Source: Nitrospirota bacterium (GTDB taxonomy: Bacteria > Nitrospirota > Thermodesulfovibrionia > Thermodesulfovibrionales > Magnetobacteriaceae). Taken from it: 31,025 nucleotides of DNA. Positions within the stretch are counted from its first letter, which is position 1; every line of letters starts with the position of its first letter. The notes below the pieces were generated by a model. It was not told the DNA's origin, searched no databases, and saw only the letters and a program-made list of their open reading frames with translations. The stretch spans positions 1 to 31,025 of the forward strand of contig JADFXO010000005.1 in assembly GCA_015233485.1 (NCBI GenBank), in the 5' to 3' direction. Below, piece after piece: positions 6,546 through 15,239 of this stretch. The translations under genes were made by a program, and so were the position numbers.

Positions 6546-8278
6546 CGGCTCCCCCTGTAACCGTTTGTAATGGGAAAACGCCTGTCTTTCCCAAAGGCCC
6601 TTCCCGTTATCTTAATACCGGGGGGGGATTGTCTCCTCTTATATTCGCTGCCGTCTATGAGGGACAAGGCCCTTCGCACGGTTTGTTCATCTATTCCAAG
6701 GGCGGTTATCTCTTCAAGGCTCATATCCTTCTCAATGTACGACTCAATAATCGTATCAAGCGTTTCATATGGAGGAAGGCTGTCGCTGTCCTTCTGATTG
6801 TGGCGAAGCTCCGCAGTTGGCGCCTTAGTCAGCACACGCTCTGGTATGGCCGCCCCCAAAGAGTTGCGCCTCATTGCCAGCTTATATACCATCATCTTTG
6901 GTACATCCTTTATTACCGCAAAACCTCCCGCCATATCTCCATATAAGGTGGCATATCCTGCCGACATCTCGGACTTATTGCCCGTGGTCAGCACCAGCGG
7001 GCCGAACTTGTTTGATATGGCCATCAGTATGTTTCCCCGTATTCTTGCCTGGAGGTTTTCCTCTGTCGTGTCAGGCGGCCTGCCTTCAAATGCGGGCGTA
7101 AGTTCGCTCAGATAGGCACTGAAAATCTCTGTTATCGGGATCTCTGCCGTCTTGATTTTAAGATTTTCAGACAGCTCACAGACATCCTCTTTTGAGTCTG
7201 CCGATGTGTATGGCGACGGCATAAAAATGCCTCTGACGTTTTCCGGCCCGACGGCGTCAACGGCAATGCAGGCAACAATGGACGAATCAATCCCGCCGCT
7301 TAGTCCAATCACGACCGATTTAAACCCATTTTTCGTTATATAGTCCCTTGTGCCGAGAACAAGGGCATTATAAATCTCCTCATAGCAATCCATATGGCGC
7401 GCCGCTGATAGTTTAACAGGGGGTTTTTCCTTAGGTACCCTGTCGCAGACAAAGACCTTTTTGATTTCACCGCTGATTTGATTTTGGCACAAAGACTTGA
7501 CCTTTTGACGCCTGCGCGGGTCATGCAGACGGGAAGCGAACACACCCTCAAGGTCAAGGTCAACGACGACGAGTTCCTCAGAGAAACTCCCCGCGCGCGC
7601 TAAGACTTCACCGGCAGCGTCAAACACGGTTGACGCACCGTCAAAGACAAGCTCATCCTGCCCCCCAACGGTGTTCAGATAGGCCAGTATGACGCGGTTG
7701 TCAAAGGCACGGGCAGATAACATCGTCTCTTTGGCCCTGGATTTATTGAATCCATACGGTGAGGCGTTGATATTAATAATCAACTCCGCCCCGGCAAGCG
7801 ACTGCTTATACGCCGGCCCGTCCGGGTACCAGATGTCTTCGCAGATGTTTAGCCCTACGAGACAGCCGCAGATTTCATATACAGGGCAGATATCTCCGCT
7901 CTGGAAATACCTAAGCTCGTCAAATACGCCGTAATTGGGCAGAAACACCTTGTAGTATATGTCCATTATCTGATGGTTATAGAGTACCGCGGCGGCGTTA
8001 TAAATATCGTCTCTCTTATCGACAAACCCCACGACTGCCACGATGTCGTTCGTATGTCTTTTTATCTCATCGAGGGCCTTTAGGTTGTCTTTGATAAAAG
8101 ACGGTTTAAGGAGCAGGTCCTCGGGCGGATAGCCCGTGACGCAGAGTTCGGGGAATGCCACAATGTCGGCAGAGCACCTTCGCGCGTCTTCAATGAACGA
8201 GATAATCTTCTCGCTGTTTTTCTTTATACTGCCAACAGTCGGATTAATTTGAGCAAGGGCCAGCCTCAACGTCTTCAT
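6542..8278 (-). CDS. nadE: Glutamine-dependent NAD+ synthetase
   Basis: Last step of NAD biosynthesis: amidates nicotinate adenine dinucleotide using ATP and ammonia from glutamine. It has 578 residues in two domains. The N-terminal nitrilase-type glutaminase has the Glu-Lys-Cys triad Glu44 (FPELCVTGY), Lys110 (YYKVFLPN) and Cys146 (LNICEDIW). The C-terminal synthetase has the PP-loop SGGIDSS (327-333). The frame is open 29 codons further upstream, but the ATG at 8278 gives the normal N-terminus (MKTLRLALAQINPTVG), and a -10 box ends only 6 nt before it, so a longer start is unlikely. It is the first gene of the operon leading to purN. The identification is firm. Confidence 0.96.
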   Translation of the reverse strand: MKTLRLALAQINPTVGSIKKNSEKIISFIEDARRCSADIVAFPELCVTGYPPEDLLLKPSFIKDNLKALDEIKRHTNDIVAVVGFVDKRDDIYNAAAVLYNHQIMDIYYKVFLPNYGVFDELRYFQSGDICPVYEICGCLVGLNICEDIWYPDGPAYKQSLAGAELIININASPYGFNKSRAKETMLSARAFDNRVILAYLNTVGGQDELVFDGASTVFDAAGEVLARAGSFSEELVVVDLDLEGVFASRLHDPRRRQKVKSLCQNQISGEIKKVFVCDRVPKEKPPVKLSAARHMDCYEEIYNALVLGTRDYITKNGFKSVVIGLSGGIDSSIVACIAVDAVGPENVRGIFMPSPYTSADSKEDVCELSENLKIKTAEIPITEIFSAYLSELTPAFEGRPPDTTEENLQARIRGNILMAISNKFGPLVLTTGNKSEMSAGYATLYGDMAGGFAVIKDVPKMMVYKLAMRRNSLGAAIPERVLTKAPTAELRHNQKDSDSLPPYETLDTIIESYIEKDMSLEEITALGIDEQTVRRALSLIDGSEYKRRQSPPGIKITGRAFGKDRRFPITNGYRGSR

Positions 8279-8284
8279 TGTCCA

Positions 8285-8293
8285 ATTATAACA
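8285..8293 (-). promoter_or_regulatory. Extended -10 promoter abutting the nadE start
   Basis: On the minus strand TGT precedes TATAAT (TATAAT at 8285-8290), giving the extended -10 form TGnTATAAT. Only 6 nt (8279-8284) separate it from the nadE ATG, so transcription should start at or within a base or two of the start codon. No convincing -35 hexamer is seen, as is usual for extended -10 promoters. No Shine-Dalgarno is present. Confidence 0.6.
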
Positions 8294-8326
8294 AAAAACC
8301 GCCCTCTGCGATAGAAAAATATTTAC

Positions 8327-8349
8327 GAATAAGTTATAAGAATAAGTTA
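8327..8349. repeat. 10-nt direct repeat between divergent nadE and lipoprotein genes
   Basis: GAATAAGTTA occurs at 8327-8336 and 8340-8349 (13-nt period). It lies in the AT-rich part of the divergent promoter region. It may include a -10-like TTAAAAT (8347-8353) for the plus-strand gene or be a regulator site; the evidence is limited to the repeat itself. Confidence 0.4.
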
Positions 8350-8407
8350 AAATACAGTGAGACATAAACTTTGTTATTGAACCGGCACGCCGGCAAGGAG
8401 GACTACA

Positions 8408-9124
8408 ATGGACTTAAAGGGTTTAAGATATACAGCCGCGGCAATATTAATCTCATACGTGTTGGCTGCCTGTGCGCCGATGCCACCGGTGGGCACACCC
8501 CTTACACATGAGCAAAGGCGGGACGCACAGGACACCTGCATTGCCCAATATACGGTGACGGGGGCGGTTATTGGCGGGCTGGGCATGTTGGCCCTGGATA
8601 CCCTTATAACAGGACGCGTGCGCGGCGAAAGGGTGGCGGCGGGGACGGTTATTGGCGGCACGCTCGGGTTTGCGCTTGCATGGGGGCACTGCCTGTACTT
8701 ATTCGCCGACATCAGGAGTTATCCGGTTGCCGGTGCTGCCGAGACGATGAACCAAACCGGTTATAAGTCATCCTACGGGAGCTATGTAAAGTTTGCAAGT
8801 ATGACCATAACCCCTGAAAATGTCGCTCCAGGCGGCAAAGTGCACTTAAACGCGGTTTATTACCTTATGAACTCCGATATGTATAAACAAATTTCCGTGA
8901 CAGAGATTACCACCTTGTACTACTACAGTAACATTAAGAAAGACTGGGTAGACCTCGGGACTGCCAATGAGCAGAAGATCGTTGACCTGGGAACGAGACG
9001 AGGTGAGATAACCTTTGACATACCGGAGGACGCCCCTGAGGGGAATTACCGGATTATGCTGAAGGTGTTGGCAATGGGCAAAGAAGACAGCACGACAAGG
9101 GACCTCGTAGTGAGGAGGGGTTAA
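8408..9124 (+). CDS. Lipoprotein with glycine-zipper segment and C-terminal beta domain
   Basis: A 238-residue protein with a lipoprotein signal: hydrophobic residues 8-21 and lipobox LAAC (Cys22). Residues about 48-95 form two glycine-rich hydrophobic stretches (TGAVIGGLGMLALD and AAGTVIGGTLGFALAWG), a glycine-zipper hairpin that could insert in a membrane. The C-terminal 115 residues look like an immunoglobulin-like beta domain (VAPGGKVHLNAVYYLM, then TFDIPEDAPEGNYRIMLKV). No named family is recognised. The start is well supported: AAGGAGG at 8395-8401, 6 nt before the ATG. It is probably an outer-membrane lipoprotein. It is divergent from nadE. Confidence 0.8.
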   Translation: MDLKGLRYTAAAILISYVLAACAPMPPVGTPLTHEQRRDAQDTCIAQYTVTGAVIGGLGMLALDTLITGRVRGERVAAGTVIGGTLGFALAWGHCLYLFADIRSYPVAGAAETMNQTGYKSSYGSYVKFASMTITPENVAPGGKVHLNAVYYLMNSDMYKQISVTEITTLYYYSNIKKDWVDLGTANEQKIVDLGTRRGEITFDIPEDAPEGNYRIMLKVLAMGKEDSTTRDLVVRRG

Positions 9125-9149
9125 GGTATGGTATGAAAAAGTCATCTGC

Positions 9150-9178
9150 TTGACGTACGTGCGCACATGATGTATAAT
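9150..9178 (+). promoter_or_regulatory. Near-consensus sigma70 promoter for the peptidase module
   Basis: TTGACG (9150-9155), a 17-bp spacer, then TATAAT (9173-9178): 11 of 12 consensus bases with optimal spacing. Transcription would start near 9185, giving a leader of about 75 nt before the ATG at 9259. Confidence 0.8.
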
Positions 9179-9190
9179 ATAATTGTGAGA

Positions 9191-9211
9191 ATTGGCAGTA
9201 AGGTTGCCAAT
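9191..9211 (+). promoter_or_regulatory. Inverted repeat in the leader of the peptidase module
   Basis: ATTGGCA (9191-9197) and TGCCAAT (9205-9211) are perfect 7-nt inverted repeats around a 7-nt loop, starting about 6 nt after the predicted transcription start. The position suits a repressor operator; as RNA it could form a small hairpin. Confidence 0.45.
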
Positions 9212-9258
9212 CTTAATGAAATACCATGGCGTGGCGGCATTAATAACAGAGGGAACTG

Positions 9259-10152
9259 ATGATAATAGATAACTATGACAAGACAATATATGCTGTTCTA
9301 CACGAGAGATTGAGTGATATTGAAAAAAAGTTTGATGCGGATGCCTTGTTTTATTATGGAGAATTTGACCATAGATTGGGAATCGCGAAAAGATTTACAG
9401 ATGTCATAGAGCAATTGAAAAATGACAAGCAAACTAAGAATAGGATTGTCATTTTCCTAAACACCCCGGGCGGGAGTGTTGAATTGGTAGAAAAGCTGGT
9501 AGATATTATAAGACACCATTATAATGAAGTGTATTTTGTAATTCCAGATGTTGCGTTCTCTGCCGGTACGATATTCTGCATGTCAGGCGACGAGATTTTT
9601 ATGGATTATTCGTCAGCCCTTGGTCCTATTGACCCGCAAGTGTTTAGCATTAAAGAAAATGGGTATGTACCTGCGCTTGGTTATTTAGACAAAGTGGAAG
9701 AGTTAGTAGCCAAATCAAGGGATGGAACTATAACAAGTGTCGAATATGAGTATTTTCAGGGATTTGACTTCGCCTTTCTGAAAAGCTGTGAGCAAGCGCG
9801 AGATTTGACCGTTACGTTGCTTAAAAAGTGGTTAGTTGAGTATAAAATCAAAGACTGGGATGTTTACAGAACAAATCCTGACAATAAAGGCATACCGTTA
9901 ACTAAAAAACGAAAGGAACAAATAGCTGAAGAAATTGCAGAGGACCTGGGTAATCATAAAAAGTGGCTTTCGCATGGAAGGCATATCGGGATTGGGACGT
10001 TGCAAACAGAGCTAACAATACAAATTCATGATTATTCGGGCGAAGACGAAAAAGAACTGAAGCAATTAATCAGAAATTATAACGACTTTATAGTAGGATT
10101 TATATCTAGAAATGGACTTGAGAGTTTTATTCACTCAAGGCATTATATATAA
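9259..10152 (+). CDS. ClpP/SDH-type serine peptidase (serine dehydrogenase proteinase-like)
   Basis: A 297-residue protein of the ClpP/crotonase-like fold, closest by eye to the SDH_sah (serine dehydrogenase proteinase) family. After a helical N-terminus comes LNTPGGSVE (68-75, the oxyanion-hole glycines), then the nucleophile motif AFSAGTIF (Ser101), and SSALGPIDPQ (118-127), where ClpP would carry its His-containing loop. The rest is helical and charged. No signal peptide or TM segment is present, so it is probably cytoplasmic, unlike most SppA-type relatives. The start has GAGGG 7 nt upstream. It has its own strong promoter and a small downstream partner gene. It is more AT-rich than its flanks. 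The target is unknown. Confidence 0.8.
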   Translation: MIIDNYDKTIYAVLHERLSDIEKKFDADALFYYGEFDHRLGIAKRFTDVIEQLKNDKQTKNRIVIFLNTPGGSVELVEKLVDIIRHHYNEVYFVIPDVAFSAGTIFCMSGDEIFMDYSSALGPIDPQVFSIKENGYVPALGYLDKVEELVAKSRDGTITSVEYEYFQGFDFAFLKSCEQARDLTVTLLKKWLVEYKIKDWDVYRTNPDNKGIPLTKKRKEQIAEEIAEDLGNHKKWLSHGRHIGIGTLQTELTIQIHDYSGEDEKELKQLIRNYNDFIVGFISRNGLESFIHSRHYI

Positions 10153-10160
10153 TTGTTTTA

Positions 10161-10167
10161 AAGGAGG
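10161..10167 (+). promoter_or_regulatory. Shine-Dalgarno that sets the start of the 80-aa gene
   Basis: AAGGAGG, 7 nt before the ATG at 10175. A longer in-frame start at 10112 lies inside the peptidase gene and has no comparable site, so 10175 is preferred. Confidence 0.7.
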
Positions 10168-10174
10168 TTACGCC

Positions 10175-10417
10175 ATGTCTATAGTCGATGAAGCCGAGAA
10201 TGTATGTAACGAGAAGAAGCCTCAGTTCTTTGATGATCCTGAATTTGTTAAAATGCACGAACACTATCTAAAAATGAAAGAACTTGGACTGGTAAAGAAG
10301 CAAGGGTATGATATTGCTCCTATAGATACCATTGGCAGAAAATACTATGAGCATTATCTTGGTTTGAGAGATTCGTGCTCGTGCGGCACTTGCTTAAAAG
10401 GGTTGCGACAGCGGTAA
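10175..10417 (+). CDS. 80-aa hypothetical protein with CxCxxC tail
   Basis: A small, mostly hydrophilic helical protein; no family recognised. Visible features: an acidic N-terminus, a Lys/Glu-rich middle (KMHEHYLKMKELGLVKK), and three cysteines close together near the C-terminus in SCSCGTCLKG (CxCxxC), which could bind a metal or an Fe-S cluster. It lies 22 nt after the serine peptidase gene with a strong ribosome-binding site, so the two are almost certainly co-transcribed. It may be an adaptor, regulator or substrate of the peptidase; that is inference from adjacency. Its stop is 2 bp from the stop of the convergent hybrid kinase, leaving no room for a terminator. Confidence 0.75.
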   Translation: MSIVDEAENVCNEKKPQFFDDPEFVKMHEHYLKMKELGLVKKQGYDIAPIDTIGRKYYEHYLGLRDSCSCGTCLKGLRQR

Positions 10418-10419
10418 CA

Positions 10420-13400
10420 TCATAGGTCGCTTGGCGTCTGCGAGAGTTCCGCTTTAATCGCCGCAAGGGCTTTTTCGCATTCTGCCGCTATTTTGCTGAC
10501 GTGTTTTATAACTGTCCCGATGTCCGATTCTGTTATCGGATTTGATAGCTTTCTTAATTCCAGTTCCAGTTTGAATGCGCGGTTTTTGAGCTGTACCGCG
10601 CCCATGTTTGCCGACATACCTTTGATTAAGTGTGCCTGCCTTTTCAGTCCTTCAATGTCTTTCGCGTTGCTTAGTTCTTTCAACCTGTCTATTTGCACGG
10701 GGGCATCCATCATAAAGGCCTTCATCATCTCGTTCAATATGTCTTTGTCCCCGCCTAAGCGTCCCATGACCTCATCTTTGTCCAGAACAGGGAGGGTCTT
10801 AGTGACTTTCCCGGCCGCTGACTTGGTTTCTGGATTTGTTTCTGTATTCTTTGTGTGTTTTTCTATTATTTCGTAGAGTGTTGAGGAGTTTAAAGGCTTC
10901 GTCAGATAATCCGTCATTCCTTTTTCTATGCATACCTCCATGTATCCCTTCACGGCATGGGCGGTCATGGCGATGATTGGGATATTTGGATTAATTTTAC
11001 CGTCTGCGGCGCTCCTGATATATTTTGTGGCCTCAAAACCATCCATTTCAGGCATTTGCACGTCCATAAGAACGATGTCAAATGCCTGTTTCTTTAATGC
11101 CTCAACGGCCTCTTTGCCGTTTGAGACTACATCCACTGTATGGCCCTTTTTCTCAAGAAGTTTAACTGCTACCTTTTGATTTACTATGTTGTCCTCAGCG
11201 AGCAATATATGCGCTGGTCTTTTCAATTCACTTAGTGTGTGGCGGGTTACCACTACTGGTTCATCCCTGTCCCGGGCAATAAACGTCAGTCTTATAGTAT
11301 CTGCCAAACTGTCCTCGTCCACTGGCCTGACCACATAGCCGTCTATGCCGATGGCCTTACAGCGGGCAACGTCTCCTTTTAACCCCGCCGAAACTATGAG
11401 TATCACCTTTATGTCGCGTGTCACAGGGTCGGATTTTATCTGCTCCGCTAGATCGAAGCCGTCCATATCATGTAGCTGCAAATCAATCAGGGCGGCGGCA
11501 TAATCACCGCTTGTGAGTTTTCTCATTGCCTCATGCCCGCTTGAGGCGCCTCCGATTTTATGTCCTTTGTTCTCCAGAACCTTGATATATGAATTCAGAG
11601 AAAGAATATTGCCGTCCACAACGAGGATGCTTATATTGGACGCGTCTTCGGCGGTCTGCCCACCCGTCGTCCTCATCCTGATAGCACCTCTGCCAAACCT
11701 TGCCGTAAAGTGAAACGTCGTTCCCTCAGACAGTACACTCTCCACCCAGAGACGCCCGCCCATCAGCTCCACTATCTTTTTCGATATGGCCAGCCCAAGC
11801 CCTGTGCCTCCGTACTTTCTCGTCATAGAATCGTCAACCTGCGAGAAACTGTCGAATATCATGCCGAGCTTGTCCTCTGGTATTCCAATGCCCGTGTCTG
11901 CAACGCTGAAGTGCAAATAATGGGGTGACATAGCAGCGAGTCTTTCGTTGTCGTCTATGCTCACGGCGTACGGGGCTGGTTTGACTTCTATGAGTATTTG
12001 TCCTTCATGAGTAAATTTCACCGAGTTATTTATCAGATTTACTATCACCTGGCGCAACCTGCCGGGGTCTCCCTTTATCTCCACCGGCACATCGCCGTCT
12101 ATTTGGGTTATCAGCCTGACACCTTTAGTCTCTGCCTCATAGGCCAACGGTTTTATTGACGAGTCAAGAAGTCCCCTCAAATCAAAGTTTATCGTCTCAA
12201 GCTCCATTTTACCCGCTTCTACTTTTGAGAAATCGAGAATACTGTTTACCAGAGACAGTAAATGGGCAGAGGATGTCTTTACCAGCTCAAGGTATTCCCG
12301 CTGTTCGGCATTGAGATTCGTACCGAGGGCCAGCTCTGTCATGCCTATTATGCCGTTCATCGGGGTGCGAAGTTCGTGGCTCATGTTTGTGAGAAACGTG
12401 GTCTTTGCCTGATTGGCCGCCTCGGCTGCCTCTTTTGCCTGTATCATGGCCTGCTCGGCCCGCACTCGCTCGGCTATCTCCAACATCAGCTTATCGTTGG
12501 ATTCGCTCAACTGTGCTGTGCGGGCATTGACCAGCTCCTCAAGGTGGTTGCGGTAGGTTATTAGCTCCTGCTCGGCGCGTTTTCTGTCCGTTATATCGGT
12601 TGATATCCCGCATACGGCATAAACGGTTGAGTCCTGTTTATACAGTAGAAACTTTATCGACACGTACGTCCTAAGCGCCTCCGGCCCCTCACCGTGTCTT
12701 ATCGTCTCCTCAAGCTCCAGCGGCTGTCCGCTTTGAATCACCGTCATGTCGTTTTCGTGAAACGGTCCTCCGTCAAATATCTCATAATCCGTCTTGTCTG
12801 TTACCTCCTCTTTTGCCTTATGAAACAATTCCTCGAAGTGCCGGTTTACCATTAAATACCGCCCCTCTGTGTCCTTTAGATATATCACCGCCCGCGCGTT
12901 ATCCATTATCGACTGCAGACGCATCCAGCTTTCGTGATTGGCGTCATCCACACGTTTTCTCTGGAGGGCATTGATAAATATCTCGCCCCCTATCTTCAAC
13001 AAGGACAACACATCCAGGGCGTAGTCCTTTCGCACTGTCGTAGAGTCAAAGCCCAGAAAACCGTTGAGCATACCGCCGCGGCTTATTGGTATGGCAATCA
13101 ATGATATTACATCTGCCGCCATAATGAATTCTCTCTCGTTGGCGGCCTCTTCCGGTATGTCATCCGGCGAGGTTATATATATGTTCTCTAATTCCCTTAA
13201 CTTGCCCATCCACCACGTCAGCGAATCCAATGCCCTGAACCGGTCTGTCTTTGGAGGCACATCCTCCACGTGCCACTCATAGGTATCGGCGGCCGTCTTC
13301 ATATCCCCGGAGAATATCACCACATAACCCCTGTCCACACCCAGGAAGTTGCCTATCGACGAAAGTGCGTGGACTATCCAGTCTCCCACCTCCCCGGAAG

Positions 13401-13875
13401 GAATCGTAATAAAGGTCGATGATATGGTGGTGATTAACTTTATCAGCTCTACTATGTATTGGAGTTTCTTTTCCGTTTTGCGCCTTTGCACTATCTCGTT
13501 CAGCATTCGCTGATTTACTTCTACGACTTCCGACTCCCCTTCCTCTGTCTTACGCTTGTATTCGTTGAAATTCTCAATGAGACGGTTAAATACCATAGAC
13601 AGATTTGTCATATTTGTATCGGGCTGCAGGTTAAATTGTTCTTCGGAGATTTTTCTGACAGCAAGCATCAGCTCATTTATAGGTTTTTTGATTCTCCTGA
13701 TTATCAAAAGAGATACCGCCGAACTCAACACCAAAAGCAGAATGACAAAGAGAGCCAGTGCAAAGCCCTCATGTGCCATGAACGGCAACAATAAACCTAT
13801 GCCTATAAGGGCCGCCCCCGATGTGGCCAGGATAAGCAGATCATATCTCAATAAGATTGCCGGTTGTCTTTTCAT
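10420..13875 (-). CDS. BarA-like hybrid histidine kinase (HAMP-GAF-PAS-HK-REC-REC-HPt)
   Basis: An inner-membrane phosphorelay sensor of 1151 residues. Two TM helices (about 13-33 and 37-59) with almost no periplasmic loop are followed by HAMP (60-112), coiled coil, GAF (about 145-305), PAS (about 315-430), and a second coiled coil. The kinase core has H500 in the H-box MSHELRTPMNG, an N-box (NLINNSVKF), G1 DTGIGIP (660-666) and G2 GGTGLGLAI (689-697). REC1 (747-865) has phospho-Asp798 but its acidic pocket reads VDGN and the Lys is Arg850. REC2 (888-1005) is intact: Glu894/Asp895, Asp938, Thr971, Lys993. A C-terminal HPt domain has His1082 (AHLIKGMSAN). It follows an HD-GYP gene, which suggests linked signalling. 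A DNA-binding output partner is not in the window. Confidence 0.93.
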   Translation of the reverse strand: MKRQPAILLRYDLLILATSGAALIGIGLLLPFMAHEGFALALFVILLLVLSSAVSLLIIRRIKKPINELMLAVRKISEEQFNLQPDTNMTNLSMVFNRLIENFNEYKRKTEEGESEVVEVNQRMLNEIVQRRKTEKKLQYIVELIKLITTISSTFITIPSGEVGDWIVHALSSIGNFLGVDRGYVVIFSGDMKTAADTYEWHVEDVPPKTDRFRALDSLTWWMGKLRELENIYITSPDDIPEEAANEREFIMAADVISLIAIPISRGGMLNGFLGFDSTTVRKDYALDVLSLLKIGGEIFINALQRKRVDDANHESWMRLQSIMDNARAVIYLKDTEGRYLMVNRHFEELFHKAKEEVTDKTDYEIFDGGPFHENDMTVIQSGQPLELEETIRHGEGPEALRTYVSIKFLLYKQDSTVYAVCGISTDITDRKRAEQELITYRNHLEELVNARTAQLSESNDKLMLEIAERVRAEQAMIQAKEAAEAANQAKTTFLTNMSHELRTPMNGIIGMTELALGTNLNAEQREYLELVKTSSAHLLSLVNSILDFSKVEAGKMELETINFDLRGLLDSSIKPLAYEAETKGVRLITQIDGDVPVEIKGDPGRLRQVIVNLINNSVKFTHEGQILIEVKPAPYAVSIDDNERLAAMSPHYLHFSVADTGIGIPEDKLGMIFDSFSQVDDSMTRKYGGTGLGLAISKKIVELMGGRLWVESVLSEGTTFHFTARFGRGAIRMRTTGGQTAEDASNISILVVDGNILSLNSYIKVLENKGHKIGGASSGHEAMRKLTSGDYAAALIDLQLHDMDGFDLAEQIKSDPVTRDIKVILIVSAGLKGDVARCKAIGIDGYVVRPVDEDSLADTIRLTFIARDRDEPVVVTRHTLSELKRPAHILLAEDNIVNQKVAVKLLEKKGHTVDVVSNGKEAVEALKKQAFDIVLMDVQMPEMDGFEATKYIRSAADGKINPNIPIIAMTAHAVKGYMEVCIEKGMTDYLTKPLNSSTLYEIIEKHTKNTETNPETKSAAGKVTKTLPVLDKDEVMGRLGGDKDILNEMMKAFMMDAPVQIDRLKELSNAKDIEGLKRQAHLIKGMSANMGAVQLKNRAFKLELELRKLSNPITESDIGTVIKHVSKIAAECEKALAAIKAELSQTPSDL

Positions 13876-13944
13876 CAGACTTGGGGAACTTATATCCTTA
13901 ACTCATCTTCCCTGTCTGTCCCAGTTTGCAATAAATACGTGGTT

Positions 13945-13962
13945 TCTGCCAAATCTGCCAAA
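13945..13962. repeat. Perfect 9-bp tandem duplication
   Basis: TCTGCCAAA is repeated twice in tandem in the 104-bp gap between the HD-GYP gene and the hybrid kinase gene. It is minor, but locates a recent slippage or a binding site. The rest of the gap shows no clear promoter or terminator. Confidence 0.35.
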
Positions 13963-13979
13963 TAAGGGGGACACTGGCC

Positions 13980-15239
13980 CTACTGGCCCGACTTGCCAAG
14001 CACGGTTATAAACTCCTTTAATATGTCGGAGTCGTATAACTCTTTTTGGTCGCGCAAATATATAAGCGCCTCATATGGGGTTATTGCATTAAATCCTGGC
14101 CGGGATGTCGTCAGCGTATCATAGGTATTCGTTATGGAGATAATCTTGCCCGACAGATGAGTTTTATCCCCCTTCAGGCCCACGGGATATCCCGTTCCCA
14201 TGAGATTTTCATGGTGTTCTACCAGTGGCAACAGCGTCTCAGGAGTGATTCCCTTGTATAATTTGACTATGTCAAGCCCTTCGTAGACATGCCCCCTTAG
14301 TAAGGTTACCTCAAAATCCGTAAGGCGTTGCAGCGGTTTATGCAGCACCTCCGGTGGTATCGTACTCATCCCTATGTCATGCAAAAGACTCCCCATGCCT
14401 ATGGCAAACAGTTCGCCCTCGGATTGTATTCCCACAGCCAGGGCCGTGGCCACAGAAAACACGGAAACGTTCACCGAATGGGTATAGACGTAGTAGTCGT
14501 GTTTGTTTACCGTAAACAGATTGGTTATCAAACCCTTTGTGTCTATTATTGACGAAATGACGTTTTCTACCGTATCTTTACACGCCTCCATCTTCGCAGG
14601 ACTTCCGGGGTCGTTGAACAGGTCATGGACGAGCATCTTGGCGTTTTCTTTTATCAGCATGTTTTTACAGGCGTTCGATTGGGCAGCGCTCACACCTCTC
14701 ATCGCCTCACTGAGATACTCCCTGTACTTCTGCGAGTCAGAGCGGTATATCAACAGTTCGCCGGGGGAGGCCAACATATCCCTCGTGATTACAGACTCAC
14801 CCTTTTTATTCCGGGTACGGGTCAAAGGGACTATGTCCATGCCTGTCTTGACAAAAAGTTCAAAACCAACCGATGTTGCCTCTACCAGGCTTAGCTTGTC
14901 TATTTGGAGTAAGTCATCTATTGCCAGAACATAATCCGTGAACACATTATCGTCCGGCTGCTTGCGGGCGTCCTTCTCAGACATCACGGGGGGCTTTTTC
15001 ACTTCTGCAGGTGGCTCTGCGCACTCTTTACAGCATTCCTCTTTATCAGATAAAACATCCAACCCCTTGTCCGTATCAATATACACATAGTCAACGCCGG
15101 ATTCCGCTATCTTCTCTAACTGGCCATGCGACTTTATCTCGAAACGATGCCTGAGAAACGGCGTCTTAAACCAAGACGTATCAAACCCGTCTATGTACAT
15201 TCCTACGCGTACTGCATCTGCCGGGATTTTCTTTCTCAT
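13980..15239 (-). CDS. HD-GYP domain protein (c-di-GMP phosphodiesterase family) with DUF3391-type N-terminus
   Basis: A 419-residue cytoplasmic protein. The N-terminal domain (1-65; VRVGMYIDGFDTSWFKTPF) matches the DUF3391 type often in front of HD-GYP. A Cys cluster ECCKEC (Cys69, 70, 73) lies in the linker. The HD-GYP domain (about 215-419) has His254, HDIG (287-290) and HHENLMGTGYP with GYP at 350-352. The family hydrolyses c-di-GMP to pGpG/GMP. One metal-ligand position looks changed: the usual A-D-x-[FY]-D motif reads T-N-T-Y-D, with Asn371 replacing Asp, so activity is uncertain. It lies between the beta-lactamase/NamZ gene (150-nt gap) and the hybrid kinase on the same strand. Its Shine-Dalgarno is weak. 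Confidence 0.9.
   Translation of the reverse strand: MRKKIPADAVRVGMYIDGFDTSWFKTPFLRHRFEIKSHGQLEKIAESGVDYVYIDTDKGLDVLSDKEECCKECAEPPAEVKKPPVMSEKDARKQPDDNVFTDYVLAIDDLLQIDKLSLVEATSVGFELFVKTGMDIVPLTRTRNKKGESVITRDMLASPGELLIYRSDSQKYREYLSEAMRGVSAAQSNACKNMLIKENAKMLVHDLFNDPGSPAKMEACKDTVENVISSIIDTKGLITNLFTVNKHDYYVYTHSVNVSVFSVATALAVGIQSEGELFAIGMGSLLHDIGMSTIPPEVLHKPLQRLTDFEVTLLRGHVYEGLDIVKLYKGITPETLLPLVEHHENLMGTGYPVGLKGDKTHLSGKIISITNTYDTLTTSRPGFNAITPYEALIYLRDQKELYDSDILKEFITVLGKSGQ

Noticed and set aside
9184..9193. TTGTGAGAAT resembling half of a lac operator
   Set aside because: Short chance similarity; the neighbouring 7-nt inverted repeat is the more credible operator.
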